DNA of 64,000 nucleotides from Citrobacter farmeri (lineage in GTDB: Bacteria; Pseudomonadota; Gammaproteobacteria; Enterobacterales; Enterobacteriaceae), in the NCBI RefSeq assembly GCF_019048065.1, contig NZ_CP077291.1:4278001-4342000 (forward strand), in the 5' to 3' direction. A program made the position numbers and the translations under genes. Below are positions 37,720-51,863 of this stretch, piece by piece. Each line of letters opens with the position of its first letter. Position 1 is the first letter of the stretch. The notes under the pieces are model-generated. The model worked only from the letters and a program-made list of their open reading frames with translations, was not told where the DNA came from and did no database searches.

Positions 37720-39189
37720 TTACATCATGACGACGTCAAACTGCTCCTGGTTATAGAGCGGTTCAATTTGTACTTTGACCTGTTTGCCGACAAAAATCTC
37801 TACTTCCGCCAGCGCGTGCGACTCTTCCCCTTTCAGGGTCTCCGCGACTGCTGGGGAAGCATAGACCAGAAAGCGGTCAGAGTCGTAGGCGTGGTGCACG
37901 CGAACGATTTCACGCATGATCTCATAGCAGACGGTTTCCACTGTCTTCACCGTGCCGCGGCCATGACAGGTCGGACACTCGTTGCACAGCACATGCTCCA
38001 CGCTCTCTCGCGTACGCTTACGCGTCATTTCCACCAGACCCAACTGGGAAAAACCATTAATGCTGGTTTTCACCCGATCTTTACTCAGCGCCTGCTCAAG
38101 CGAATGCAGCACCCGGCGACGGTGATCTTCATTATTCATGTCGATAAAATCGATAATAATGATGCCGCCAAGATTACGCAGTCGCAACTGACGGGCAATC
38201 GCCTGGGTCGCTTCAATATTTGTGTTAAAGATAGTGTCATCGAGATTACGATGGCCAACAAACGCGCCAGTATTGATATCGACGGTGGTCATCGCTTCAG
38301 TCTGATCGATAATCAGGTAGCCGCCGGATTTCAGTTCAACTTTGCGTTCCAACGCACGTTGGATCTCATTTTCAACGTCAAAGAGATCGAAAATCGGCTG
38401 GCGTCCGCTGTAATGCTCCAGCTTGCTGGTCATTTCCGGGATATATTCCGCAGTAAATTCCAGCAGCGCTTCATAGGTCAGACGGGAATCCACGCGAATG
38501 CGGTCTAACTGTGCATCGGCAAAATCACGCAGCACACGCTGCGCCAGCGCCAGTTCGCCATACATCTGATAACGCGTCTGCGGGCGCTTTTTGCGCTCCA
38601 TCACTTTGGTCCAGACGCGCTTAAGGTACGCGGCATCTGACGCCAGATCCTCTTCACAGACCCCTTCCGCCGCGGTGCGGATGATAAATCCGCCCTGCTC
38701 GTCGCAGTATTCGGCGACCACTTTTTTCAGGCGTTCACGCTCGGCTTCGCTTTCGATACGTTGAGAAACGCCAACGTGCGAGGCACCAGGCATAAAGACC
38801 AGATAGCGAGACGGCAAGGTAATGTCGGTTGTCAGGCGCGCGCCTTTGGTGCCCAGCGGATCTTTTACCACCTGCACCATCAGGTCTTGCCCCTGACGCA
38901 CCAGCTCTGAAATATCGCGAACCGTGAACTGTTTCTGCTCTTCACCCGCCACGCATTCAGTGTGGGGCATAATGTCAGAAGCGTGAAGAAACGCAGCTTT
39001 ATCCAGCCCAATATCTACAAAAGCCGCCTGCATACCCGGAAGTACGCGACTGACCCGACCTTTGTAGATATTGCCTACGATCCCACGTCGCGCTTCGCGC
39101 TCAATATGAATTTCCTGCAGAATACCGCCATCAATGTACGCCACGCGTGTTTCCGATGGCGTTACGTTTACCAACAATTCAGCCGTCAT
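37720..39189 (-). CDS. rng: Ribonuclease G
   Basis: RNase E/G-family endonuclease (489 residues) that matures the 16S rRNA 5' end and turns over mRNAs. S1 domain near residues 35-125, catalytic aspartates in [10 protein letters not shown] and IIIIDFIDM, and the zinc-link CPTC motif. The ATG at 39187-39189 ([11 protein letters not shown]) is used in E. coli; it overlaps the end of maf by 11 bases. Confidence 0.97.
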   Translation of the reverse strand: MTAELLVNVTPSETRVAYIDGGILQEIHIEREARRGIVGNIYKGRVSRVLPGMQAAFVDIGLDKAAFLHASDIMPHTECVAGEEQKQFTVRDISELVRQGQDLMVQVVKDPLGTKGARLTTDITLPSRYLVFMPGASHVGVSQRIESEAERERLKKVVAEYCDEQGGFIIRTAAEGVCEEDLASDAAYLKRVWTKVMERKKRPQTRYQMYGELALAQRVLRDFADAQLDRIRVDSRLTYEALLEFTAEYIPEMTSKLEHYSGRQPIFDLFDVENEIQRALERKVELKSGGYLIIDQTEAMTTVDINTGAFVGHRNLDDTIFNTNIEATQAIARQLRLRNLGGIIIIDFIDMNNEDHRRRVLHSLEQALSKDRVKTSINGFSQLGLVEMTRKRTRESVEHVLCNECPTCHGRGTVKTVETVCYEIMREIVRVHHAYDSDRFLVYASPAVAETLKGEESHALAEVEIFVGKQVKVQIEPLYNQEQFDVVMM

Positions 39190-39772
39190 GTTTATCCCTT
39201 TTCTCACGCAGTGAGTTAAAATTGCTCAGCAACTCATACGTTTCAACCAGCGGTAAGCCGACCACGGCGTGATAACTGCCATTTATCTTCCTGACAAAAC
39301 AGCCACCCTGCCCCTGAATACCGTATGCACCTGCTTTATCCATCGGTTCACCGCTGGCGATATAGTCAGCGATGTCCGCATCCGTCAGCGCTCTGAACGT
39401 CACCTCGGTCATCACCAGGCAATCGAGCACATATTGACTATCCGCCAACGCAACGGCTGTCATCACCTGATGCGTTTGCCCGGACAATTTGCGCAACATC
39501 AGCGCCGCATGGTGTACGTCACGCGGCTTCTCTAACACTTCACCGTTGAGGGTAACGATGGTATCTGCTCCCAGCACGGGAAGATCGCGTGGCGTCAGCG
39601 CCACACCTGCCAGGGCTTTTTCCCGCGCCAGACGTGACACATATTGCTGTGCGCTTTCTCCCTCGCCACGCGTTTCTTCGATTCCCGTGACAATACGTTC
39701 AAAAGAAACGCCCAACTGCGTAAGCAGTTCCTGGCGGCGCGGCGAACCGGAAGCTAAGTATAGAGACGTCAT
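39179..39772 (-). CDS. yhdE: Maf-family nucleotide pyrophosphatase YhdE
   Basis: House-cleaning pyrophosphatase (197 residues) acting on dTTP, UTP and modified forms. The N-terminal [10 protein letters not shown] motif and catalytic LGADTIV segment are present. It lies between mreD and rng; its 3' end overlaps rng. Confidence 0.95.
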   Translation of the reverse strand: MTSLYLASGSPRRQELLTQLGVSFERIVTGIEETRGEGESAQQYVSRLAREKALAGVALTPRDLPVLGADTIVTLNGEVLEKPRDVHHAALMLRKLSGQTHQVMTAVALADSQYVLDCLVMTEVTFRALTDADIADYIASGEPMDKAGAYGIQGQGGCFVRKINGSYHAVVGLPLVETYELLSNFNSLREKRDKHDG

Positions 39773-39780
39773 AGAAACCT

Positions 39781-41297
<1,517 letters not shown>

Positions 41298-41360
41298 AAG
41301 TTTGCGTATTCTCGTATCAGAGTCGGCAGGACAGCGTGACGCTCTCCTGCCGGCATCCGA

Positions 41361-42712
<1,352 letters not shown>

Positions 42713-44653
42713 TTAAACCGAGTATCTTTGAGAATATTTTTTCACATTGGTATCCAGCGGCTGGGAGGCAGCAAAAAAATCCCCCTGTCCACCGGAAACA
42801 CCACGCGCTGTCAGCGTCTGCCACTCACCGCGCGAACGTACGCCCGTTGCATAAACCTGGGTGCTGGTACCCGAGCACGCTTCCACCAGGCTTTGAACCA
42901 GCAACTGGTTTTCCGTTCGCTTCTCAATGTTCCTGACCAGACTCGGGTGGAGCTTGATCAATTCCACATTGAGCTCTTTAATCCAGCTGGTACTCACCAG
43001 CGTTAAACCCGCCTGTGTGACGGCAACCCGAACACCCAATGCATTCACTAAGCGGATGACGGGTTGCAATCGGCTGATGTGTTGACCTACATCCGCCTCT
43101 GCAAGTTCAATAATTATGCGTTTTCGTTGCGATTTTTCACACTGCATCAAGGTATCGCGTAACCAACGCTGAAAACGCGGACGAATCAGCGACTCTACCG
43201 TCACCTGCATTGCCAGGTTCTCTTCTGGCCAGTAGTTCAACAGTGGGATGACACGACTGATTTGTAAGCGGTCATACTCTTCTGATAAACCAAACTGTAA
43301 AACCATCGGCATGTATTCCGCCGAACTGACCTCTTCATTACCATCGAAGATCCGGCACATCAGTTCCCGATGATGAACGTGCCCGTCCCGGGTGACGGCC
43401 GGTTTCTGATAGATTCGCGGGCCGCCTCGACTCAGCATCTGCTCAATCAGCGTCCGCCAGCGCACGTTGCCACGCCCTTTTTCCGGCAGTGAATCGTCAT
43501 ACACCGCCCAACTGTTCCCGCCCTGCAGCACGGCGTTACGGGTCGCCGCTTCGGCATGTTCCATCACCTGTTCGGTCGACTGTCCGCTACGCCAGGCGCA
43601 TATACCGATATGTACCATATCGTCACGATCGAGCATTTTATTAGTCGGAAGTGCATCAACCGCTTTTAATAGTTGTCCGGCTACGCTTTCCGCCTCTTTC
43701 AGGGTGCGGTGTGGCAGGAGAACGGCAAAGTCACTGCGATGGTAACGCGCCAACAGTGACCCCGGATAACGCATCATAAAGGTGGATAATAAATTGATCA
43801 GGCTGAACAGTTCTTCTTCAGCAAGGTTACGCCCCCAACTGTCGCGCAGCAGGTTAAAGTCCGGCAGGCGAATCATCATCACCACACCATGCGCGCCGAC
43901 TTTTTCCTGATCGTCCAGCAGCGTTGCCAGTTGGTTGTCAAAGAAGAGCCGATTACTGAGACCGGTTTTGGTGTCCTGCGCGGCGTAAGAGCGAATCAGC
44001 GTATCGAGACGGCTGCGCTGCTCCTGAGCGCTCTGGATTTCAGCCAGTAGCATATCCAGTGCGCTGCTGGTGCGCGTCGGCCATTCATAGACAGTACCCC
44101 GTACGCTGGCACCGCGCTCTCCATTCAAAATTCGCGTCGAGCGTATCTCCAACAGTTCCTGCCCGGAAAGTTGACGCTGAAGCCAACGCACCGACAGAAA
44201 CAGCATTAGCACAATAAAGCCAATAGCCAGCGTGAGCGGCGCAGTGGTTATCAGTGAATGAAAATAGTTGCCCATCGGATCCTGGTAGACCAGATCCATC
44301 GTCATTCCCGGGTGTTTCATCAGCGGAACCGAAAGCTCGCGAAAGAGATTACTGGTGCCAACCGGGCGATAGCTGCTGTTGCGGGTTTGGCTATAAATGA
44401 CCTTATCGCCCTGCAACAGATCGACGCGCACAATGTCCGCTGACACCATCAGTTCATCGATCAGCGAGGTTAACTGGTTGAAATCGCGCGAAACCAGATG
44501 CGTATCAATCGCTGTCGCCACCGACTGGACACGATGGCTCATCTTGTACTGGATGGCGTTGTAAAAACTCAGCGAGCAGCCGATCAGGGTCACAAAGATG
44601 GTTAACCCGGTGAGTAGCGTGACAAAAGCTGAGAATTTCGTCGTTAATCGCAT
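42713..44653 (-). CDS. csrD: CsrB/CsrC decay regulator CsrD
   Basis: Membrane protein (646 residues) that targets the sRNAs CsrB and CsrC for RNase E decay. Two N-terminal membrane segments (about 10-32 and 133-153), a HAMP-like and coiled-coil region, then degenerate GGDEF and EAL domains. The signature residues are lost: HRSDF in place of GGDEF and ELM in place of EAL, as in E. coli, so cyclic-di-GMP catalysis is not expected. Confidence 0.95.
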   Translation of the reverse strand: MRLTTKFSAFVTLLTGLTIFVTLIGCSLSFYNAIQYKMSHRVQSVATAIDTHLVSRDFNQLTSLIDELMVSADIVRVDLLQGDKVIYSQTRNSSYRPVGTSNLFRELSVPLMKHPGMTMDLVYQDPMGNYFHSLITTAPLTLAIGFIVLMLFLSVRWLQRQLSGQELLEIRSTRILNGERGASVRGTVYEWPTRTSSALDMLLAEIQSAQEQRSRLDTLIRSYAAQDTKTGLSNRLFFDNQLATLLDDQEKVGAHGVVMMIRLPDFNLLRDSWGRNLAEEELFSLINLLSTFMMRYPGSLLARYHRSDFAVLLPHRTLKEAESVAGQLLKAVDALPTNKMLDRDDMVHIGICAWRSGQSTEQVMEHAEAATRNAVLQGGNSWAVYDDSLPEKGRGNVRWRTLIEQMLSRGGPRIYQKPAVTRDGHVHHRELMCRIFDGNEEVSSAEYMPMVLQFGLSEEYDRLQISRVIPLLNYWPEENLAMQVTVESLIRPRFQRWLRDTLMQCEKSQRKRIIIELAEADVGQHISRLQPVIRLVNALGVRVAVTQAGLTLVSTSWIKELNVELIKLHPSLVRNIEKRTENQLLVQSLVEACSGTSTQVYATGVRSRGEWQTLTARGVSGGQGDFFAASQPLDTNVKKYSQRYSV

Positions 44654-44859
44654 CCTTGAGTTAACTCCGACGGTTGAATTGTGACATGAAACTGCTTAAC
44701 TGAACGCGAAATTCGTCCGGTTGCGCAAAGAGTGAGTGCATACTACCAAATCAGGTGTATCTGGCAATTTATTGCGTTGCATCGGCTTCACGTTTCAATT
44801 AGCGAGTATAGTCTTCAGACGTCATTTTCCAATCCACCATGCAAAATTGAGGACAGGTT

Positions 44860-45834
44860 ATGCAGGCTTTGATCTTAGAACAGCAGGACGGTAAAACCCG
44901 TGCATCCGTGCAGACTCTCGAAGAAAGTCGGCTGCCAGAAGGCGATGTCACAGTGGATGTCCACTGGTCCAGTCTGAACTATAAAGATGCGCTCGCCATC
45001 ACCGGAAAAGGAAAAATCATCCGCAACTTTCCGATGATTCCTGGCATTGATTTCGCCGGTACCGTTCGGGCCAGCGAAGATCCTCGTTTTCATGCGGGCC
45101 AGGAGGTATTGCTGACCGGTTGGGGCGTTGGCGAAAACCATTGGGGCGGTCTGGCAGAACAGGCACGAGTGAAAGCGGACTGGCTGGTTGCATTGCCAAA
45201 GGGGCTGGACAGCCGTAAAGCGATGGTGATCGGCACCGCCGGGTTTACTGCCATGCTGTGCGTGATGGCCCTTGAAGAGGCAGGCATTCGTCCGCAAGAC
45301 GGTGAAGTCGTGGTGACGGGCGCCAGTGGCGGCGTCGGCAGTACCGCGGTCGCGCTGTTGCATAAGCTGGGCTATCAGGTTGTTGCGGTATCCGGACGCG
45401 AAAGTACGCATGATTATCTCCGGCAGTTAGGCGCAAGCCGTATCCTGGGCCGTGATGAGTTCGCGGAATCTCGTCCGCTGGAAAAACAACTGTGGGCTGG
45501 AGCGATTGATACCGTGGGCGATAAAGTACTGGCGAAAGTGCTGGCGCAGATGAACTACGGCGGCTGTGTTGCTGCCTGTGGTCTGGCGGGCGGTTTTGTC
45601 CTGCCGACGACGGTGATGCCATTTATTTTGCGCAACGTCCGCCTGCAAGGGGTTGATTCCGTAATGACACCGCCGGCGCGGCGCGCACAGGCCTGGCAAC
45701 GTCTGGTAAATGATTTACCAGAATCATTCTATGCACAGGCCGCGACGGAAATTTCGCTGGCCGACGCGCCGAAGTTCGCTAATGCCATCATTAATAACCA
45801 GGTGCAAGGCCGTACGCTGGTTAAAGTGAAGTAA
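44860..45834 (+). CDS. acuI: Acryloyl-CoA reductase AcuI (YhdH)
   Basis: NADPH-dependent medium-chain dehydrogenase/reductase (324 residues) that detoxifies acrylyl-CoA. The nucleotide motif GASGGVGSTAVALL is near residues 154-167; the zinc ligands of alcohol dehydrogenases are absent, as usual for this family. Divergent from csrD across 206 bases. Confidence 0.94.
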   Translation: MQALILEQQDGKTRASVQTLEESRLPEGDVTVDVHWSSLNYKDALAITGKGKIIRNFPMIPGIDFAGTVRASEDPRFHAGQEVLLTGWGVGENHWGGLAEQARVKADWLVALPKGLDSRKAMVIGTAGFTAMLCVMALEEAGIRPQDGEVVVTGASGGVGSTAVALLHKLGYQVVAVSGRESTHDYLRQLGASRILGRDEFAESRPLEKQLWAGAIDTVGDKVLAKVLAQMNYGGCVAACGLAGGFVLPTTVMPFILRNVRLQGVDSVMTPPARRAQAWQRLVNDLPESFYAQAATEISLADAPKFANAIINNQVQGRTLVKVK

Positions 45835-45888
45835 ACACAAACGCCGCAGAAATTTACACTTAATTAACTAAATTTCGCTGCGTACTGA

Positions 45889-46944
<1,056 letters not shown>

Positions 46945-47544
46945 GTGCGGCTGAATGCAAAACAAATAACCTGGCTGAAAGTCGCTCTTCATCTGGCGGG
47001 ATTGCTGCCGTTTCTTTGGCTGTTCTGGGCGATTAACAGCGGCGGACTCAGCGCCGATCCCGTGAAGGATATCCAGCATTTTACCGGTAGGATGGCTCTG
47101 AAATTTCTGCTCGCCGCCTTGCTGGTTACGCCGCTCGCGCGCTACGCTAAACAGCCATTATTGATACGCACGCGTCGTCTGCTGGGGTTATGGTGTTTCG
47201 CCTGGGCCACGCTGCATCTGACAAGTTATACGCTGTTGGAGCTGGGGATCCATAATCTCGGCTTGTTGGGACGAGAGCTGATTACGCGTCCGTATTTAAC
47301 GCTTGGGATCACCAGTTGGCTCATCCTGTTCGCGCTGACGCTAACGTCAACGCAGGCGGCGCAACGAAAACTGGGCAAACGCTGGCAACTTTTACACAAT
47401 TTCGTCTATCTTGTGGCGATCCTCGCCCCGATACATTATCTGTGGTCGGTGAAGATTTTATCGCCTCAACCCATCATTTATGCCCTGCTGGCACTGCTGC
47501 TTTTGGCCTGCCGTTACAAGAAGTTCCGCCAGTGGTGGCGCTAG
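46945..47544 (+). CDS. msrQ: Heme-binding membrane subunit MsrQ
   Basis: Ferric-reductase-like integral membrane protein (199 residues, about six hydrophobic segments) that feeds quinol electrons to MsrP. It starts with GTG directly after the msrP TAA stop, so it is translationally coupled. Conserved heme-type His residues are visible ([34 protein letters not shown]). Confidence 0.94.
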   Translation: MRLNAKQITWLKVALHLAGLLPFLWLFWAINSGGLSADPVKDIQHFTGRMALKFLLAALLVTPLARYAKQPLLIRTRRLLGLWCFAWATLHLTSYTLLELGIHNLGLLGRELITRPYLTLGITSWLILFALTLTSTQAAQRKLGKRWQLLHNFVYLVAILAPIHYLWSVKILSPQPIIYALLALLLLACRYKKFRQWWR

Positions 47545-47926
47545 TTCAGCGAACTGTGCAGTCGGTTACAAAATGCAGAGACCTGGATGTTATTTGTGTG
47601 TTAGCGGTTGATTATCTTCCCTGATAAGACCAGTATTTAGCTGCCAATTGCTACGAAATCATTATAATGTGCGACCTTGGCTCCCTGGACGGCGTTTTTA
47701 GACCGCTGAAAAGGTGACAATCGAGCATTGAAGGTATATTTTGTTTTTTGCCGGTGGATTGCAGCAAATCGCCGCATGTTAACCGACAAGTCTCACATGA
47801 ATCGTTGAGGCGGAATATACCGGCGTCCAGGCAGGCAAAAGCCGTTTTGCCGTCGGGACTCACGCTTTACAGACAGCGCTCAACGCCTGTCACAATCACA
47901 CTAAACAAAGAGTACGGAACCCACTC
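47545..47926 (+). promoter_or_regulatory. accB promoter and long leader
   Basis: A 382-base non-coding gap. A perfect TATAAT lies at 47663-47668 with a poor -35, which would give a leader of about 250 nucleotides before accB. E. coli accBC also has a long leader and is autoregulated by AccB. No terminator follows msrQ that I can see. Confidence 0.6.
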
Positions 47927-48394
47927 ATGGATATTCGTAAGATTAAAAAACTGATCGAGCTGGTTGAAGAATCAGGCATCTCCGAACTGGAAATCTCTGA
48001 AGGCGAAGAGTCTGTACGCATCAGCCGCGCAGCGCCAGTAGGTAGCTTCCCGGTGATGCAACAAGCCTACGCTGCACCAATGATGCAGCAGCAACCTGCT
48101 CTGTCTAACGCAGTTGCTCCGGCAGCAGAAGCGCCGGCAGCCGCCGCAGCAGAAATCAGTGGTCACATCGTACGTTCCCCAATGGTTGGTACTTTCTACC
48201 GCACCCCGAGCCCGGACGCAAAAGCGTTCATCGAAGTGGGTCAGAAAGTCAACGTAGGCGATACCCTGTGCATCGTTGAAGCCATGAAAATGATGAACCA
48301 GATCGAAGCGGACAAATCAGGTACCGTGAAAGCCATCCTGGTCGAAAGTGGTCAACCGGTAGAATTTGACGAGCCGCTGGTCGTCATCGAGTAA
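47927..48394 (+). CDS. accB: Biotin carboxyl carrier protein AccB
   Basis: Carrier subunit of acetyl-CoA carboxylase (155 residues). An N-terminal dimerisation segment, an Ala/Pro-rich linker (about residues 60-76) and the biotinyl domain with the modified Lys121 in EAMKMMNQ. accC follows 10 bases on. Confidence 0.99.
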
Positions 48395-48404
48395 CGAGGC
48401 GAAC

Positions 48405-49754
48405 ATGCTGGATAAAATTGTTATCGCCAACCGCGGCGAGATTGCATTGCGAATTCTTCGTGCCTGTAAAGAACTGGGCATCAAGACTGTCGCTGTGCAC
48501 TCAAGCGCGGATCGCGATTTAAAGCACGTATTACTGGCGGATGAGACGGTTTGTATTGGCCCGGCCCCGTCCGTAAAAAGTTATCTGAACATCCCCGCTA
48601 TCATCAGCGCCGCTGAAATCACTGGCGCGGTGGCAATTCACCCGGGTTATGGCTTCCTCTCTGAGAACGCCAATTTTGCTGAACAAGTTGAACGCTCTGG
48701 CTTCATCTTCATCGGCCCGAAAGCTGACACCATCCGTCTGATGGGTGACAAAGTGTCGGCCATCACCGCGATGAAGAAAGCTGGCGTCCCGACCGTACCA
48801 GGTTCTGACGGCCCTCTGACCGACGATATGGATGCTAACCGCGCCCATGCTAAACGCATCGGCTATCCGGTTATCATCAAGGCGTCCGGCGGCGGCGGCG
48901 GTCGCGGTATGCGCGTAGTACGCGGTGACGCGGAACTGGCGCAATCCATCTCCATGACCAAAGCGGAAGCGAAAGCGGCTTTCAGCAACGACATGGTTTA
49001 CATGGAGAAATACCTTGAGAACCCACGCCACATCGAAATTCAGGTGCTGGCAGACGGTCAGGGTAACGCGATCTATCTGGCTGAACGTGACTGCTCTATG
49101 CAGCGTCGTCACCAGAAAGTCGTCGAAGAAGCACCCGCACCGGGCATTACCCCGGAACTGCGTCGCTACATCGGTGAGCGTTGCGCGAAAGCGTGTGTGG
49201 ATATCGGCTATCGTGGCGCAGGCACCTTTGAGTTCTTGTTCGAAAACGGCGAGTTCTATTTCATTGAAATGAACACCCGTATTCAGGTTGAACATCCGGT
49301 GACCGAAATGATCACTGGTGTTGACCTGATCAAAGAACAACTGCGCATCGCTGCGGGTCAACCGCTGTCGATCAAGCAAGAAGAAGTGCAGGTGAAAGGC
49401 CATGCGGTGGAATGCCGTATCAACGCCGAAGATCCGAACACCTTCCTGCCGAGTCCGGGTAAAATCACCCGCTTCCACGCGCCAGGTGGTTTTGGCGTGC
49501 GTTGGGAATCGCATATTTATGCCGGTTACACCGTACCGCCGTACTATGACTCAATGATCGGCAAGCTGATCTGCTACGGCGAAACCCGTGATGTAGCAAT
49601 TGCCCGCATGAAGAACGCGCTACAGGAACTGATCATCGACGGCATCAAAACCAACGTTGATTTGCAGACCCGCATCATGAACGACGAGCACTTCCAGCAT
49701 GGTGGTACCAACATCCACTATCTGGAGAAGAAACTCGGTCTTCAGGAAAAATAA
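48405..49754 (+). CDS. accC: Biotin carboxylase AccC
   Basis: ATP-grasp subunit (449 residues) that carboxylates biotin on Acc[18 protein letters not shown] start, glycine-rich ATP loop [11 protein letters not shown] near residue 160, and catalytic [19 protein letters not shown] 48405 preceded by CGAGG is chosen; the frame opens upstream inside accB. Confidence 0.99.
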   Translation: MLDKIVIANRGEIALRILRACKELGIKTVAVHSSADRDLKHVLLADETVCIGPAPSVKSYLNIPAIISAAEITGAVAIHPGYGFLSENANFAEQVERSGFIFIGPKADTIRLMGDKVSAITAMKKAGVPTVPGSDGPLTDDMDANRAHAKRIGYPVIIKASGGGGGRGMRVVRGDAELAQSISMTKAEAKAAFSNDMVYMEKYLENPRHIEIQVLADGQGNAIYLAERDCSMQRRHQKVVEEAPAPGITPELRRYIGERCAKACVDIGYRGAGTFEFLFENGEFYFIEMNTRIQVEHPVTEMITGVDLIKEQLRIAAGQPLSIKQEEVQVKGHAVECRINAEDPNTFLPSPGKITRFHAPGGFGVRWESHIYAGYTVPPYYDSMIGKLICYGETRDVAIARMKNALQELIIDGIKTNVDLQTRIMNDEHFQHGGTNIHYLEKKLGLQEK

Positions 49755-49794
49755 CATTAGACCGATCGCCTATCGGTAATGATGTCTGCGCGTT

Positions 49795-49830
49795 AAACGC
49801 CGGGTTTTCGATGAAAATCCGGCGTTTTTT
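49795..49830. terminator. Bidirectional terminator after accC
   Basis: AAACGCCGG at 49795-49803 pairs with CCGGCGTTT at 49819-49827, with additional pairing of GTTTT and GAAAAT inside and T to 49830. It sits between accC and the convergent DUF4432 gene. Confidence 0.92.
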
Positions 49831-49836
49831 ATGGCG

Positions 49837-50883
49837 TTAGCGATAACTGCCTATTTCCATTTTCAACGCCTCTATCGCCGCCTCGTTTTCCACAATACCG
49901 AGCTCAAAGTCGTAATTCACTGTTTCACCGGGCTGAATAAACGCCAGACGCCCCTGGGCACGCTCTTTCGCTCGGCCATCAGGAAAACTGTTGCTTACTT
50001 CCAGCCCCATCACATATTCTCCCGCGCCTAAATTTTTCCACTGGATAAAATTAGGTAACTGCCGGGTATTGAATTTCTCATAGATCCCCCAGCCCAGTTG
50101 ATGGTTGAACAAAGCAACTTTACTCATTCCTTCCTCATCGCTATTGAGCGCCATGTAGTAAACCTGCTCTGCAAAACCCGGCTGTGGCGGGCTAATAGTT
50201 AAATGATCCGCTAGCCCCTCCTCAGCTCTCGGCGTACGCGGCACAACACGTCTTGCCGACAGAATAATTTCCGCCTCCGGGGAAAGCAGCGGCCAGCCGT
50301 AGTTGAAGTGATAGAGTATTTGTAACGGCTGTGGAGTGAACCCGTTATTCGTCACCTTATCCGTAATGTGCAGAACATTCCCACCATACGTACAACGAAT
50401 CGTTCTCTCCAGGGTCAGATTCTCACCAAACAGGCGCGTTTCCCGTACCTTGCCGTTAATAATAAATTCAATCCCCTTTTCGCTACGCTCAGTACGATAG
50501 CCCACCTCTTCGGCCGGGATCGAGGCCAGCCGCCCGTGCAACCCCAATGTTTCGCCGTCATCTTCGCAGGGTGTACCGATATAGCTCAGGCCACAGGTCG
50601 TCAGTAGCCCAGCATAGAAACTGCGTAAAAAGCCGTTACCCTGAGGTTCAAAGAACGTGGGGGCAACCATCCCACCTGGCGCGATAAAAGAGAGTGAGGT
50701 CTCTTTGTAGCTGGCCCAGGCGATATCCAGCGCCCGATCTTTCACCACGGTGAAGGAAAGCCCACCACCGGTTCGAACATCGAATGCTTCTGTTCCTTTC
50801 GCTCTGCCGCTACATAACTCATAGTGTTTAATGCCAGCGACCTGAGAGAGATCGCCAATCCACGGCCAGATTTCATTTTTCAT
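49837..50883 (-). CDS. DUF4432 aldose-1-epimerase-like protein
   Basis: A 348-residue galactose-mutarotase-fold protein of the DUF4432 family. Conserved patches include VVKDRALDIAWASYKE, FLRSFYAGLLTTCGL, GLHGRLASIPAEEV and LYHFNYGWPLL. Such genes commonly occur in carbohydrate operons, where a role as epimerase or mutarotase is presumed but not proven. Its start overlaps the upstream kinase stop (ATGA), so it is the last gene of the sugar operon. The exact reaction is unknown. Confidence 0.85.
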   Translation of the reverse strand: MKNEIWPWIGDLSQVAGIKHYELCSGRAKGTEAFDVRTGGGLSFTVVKDRALDIAWASYKETSLSFIAPGGMVAPTFFEPQGNGFLRSFYAGLLTTCGLSYIGTPCEDDGETLGLHGRLASIPAEEVGYRTERSEKGIEFIINGKVRETRLFGENLTLERTIRCTYGGNVLHITDKVTNNGFTPQPLQILYHFNYGWPLLSPEAEIILSARRVVPRTPRAEEGLADHLTISPPQPGFAEQVYYMALNSDEEGMSKVALFNHQLGWGIYEKFNTRQLPNFIQWKNLGAGEYVMGLEVSNSFPDGRAKERAQGRLAFIQPGETVNYDFELGIVENEAAIEALKMEIGSYR

Positions 50884-51842
50884 AGGGTCGCGTCCTGAAC
50901 AGACTGGGCATGACGCTGAATAAACGCATCGACGTCCTCAAGTCGGGAAGTACCTTCCATTGGGCCACGCTGCGTGACTGCCATCGCGCCGCAAACATTA
51001 GCGTATTGCAAGGCTTTATGCGCATCAAAACCGAGCAGACGAGAGGCCACGTATGCGCCACCGAAGCAATCCCCAGCCCCGGTGGGATCCACCTCATCAA
51101 CCAGGTAACTATCTACATGAAATTGTTCCTGTGCAGAGTAATAGCTCGCGCCCTTGCTACCTCGTTTTACAATCACTTCTTTGACGCCTTCAGCAAGGAA
51201 GCCAGCAATTGCACGATCCGGCGTAGAGTGCGGCGAAAGCAACAGGACTTCACCTTCACTGGGCATATAAATGTCGGTTAATTCGAGAACAAAGTGCAGT
51301 GCATCGCGCATTTCTGGAATATCAAGCATCTCTTTGCGAATATTAGGATCAAAAGAGATCATGCCACCATTTGCTTTTACTATGGTTACCGCTTTTTTAA
51401 CGGCATCAACCATATGGAATGAAAACAATGATGAACCCATTATGTGAAAATGCGTGCAATCTTTCAGAATGTGCTCATCGACATGTTGTGCCGATAATTT
51501 TCCACAAGCGGCATTCTTGATATTAAAAATAAAATCACGATCGCCAGAGTGGTGGTAAGTGACAAATGCGCTGCCCGTCGCCTCCAGTGGCAGTCTGGAT
51601 ATTCCCCTAATATCAACCCCATCAGTAGCAAGTCGGTGAATATTAATATCACCAAAACCATCATTGCCGACGCAGCTAATAATACCGCAAGATACTCCAA
51701 ATCGCGTAACCTGATCGATAAAGATAGCCGGAGCACCGCTAGGGTATGGACCGTTCCACACGCCTGGTTGATCAAACGGTTGCCCGATTCGGCTTGCCAT
51801 AATTTCAACCAGAATTTCCCCAATCGTGAAAACCTTACTCAT
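50880..51842 (-). CDS. PfkB-family sugar kinase (kinase 1)
   Basis: Ribokinase-fold kinase of 320 residues. The N-terminal GEILVEIMA strand, substrate-lid glycines, and the C-terminal PfkB signature DPTGAGDCFGG with catalytic Asp258 are intact. It shares distinctive stretches with the second kinase encoded at 57374-58333 (HIMGSSLFSF, SFDPNIRKEML, ALQYAN), so the two are paralogues. Likely phosphorylates the imported ketose or its monophosphate; which step is unresolved. Located 21 bases after the permease gene. Confidence 0.9.
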   Translation of the reverse strand: MSKVFTIGEILVEIMASRIGQPFDQPGVWNGPYPSGAPAIFIDQVTRFGVSCGIISCVGNDGFGDINIHRLATDGVDIRGISRLPLEATGSAFVTYHHSGDRDFIFNIKNAACGKLSAQHVDEHILKDCTHFHIMGSSLFSFHMVDAVKKAVTIVKANGGMISFDPNIRKEMLDIPEMRDALHFVLELTDIYMPSEGEVLLLSPHSTPDRAIAGFLAEGVKEVIVKRGSKGASYYSAQEQFHVDSYLVDEVDPTGAGDCFGGAYVASRLLGFDAHKALQYANVCGAMAVTQRGPMEGTSRLEDVDAFIQRHAQSVQDATL

Positions 51843-51863
51843 ATGATTAATCCCCTGAAATAA

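Noticed and set aside
43321-43800. Degenerate GGDEF and EAL motifs in csrD as signs of gene decay
   Set aside because: CsrD naturally has HRSDF and ELM and acts without cyclic-di-GMP turnover; the gene is full length.
48531-49514. Minus-strand open frame of 327 codons opposite accC
   Set aside because: Antisense shadow of the conserved accC coding sequence with no recognisable domain.
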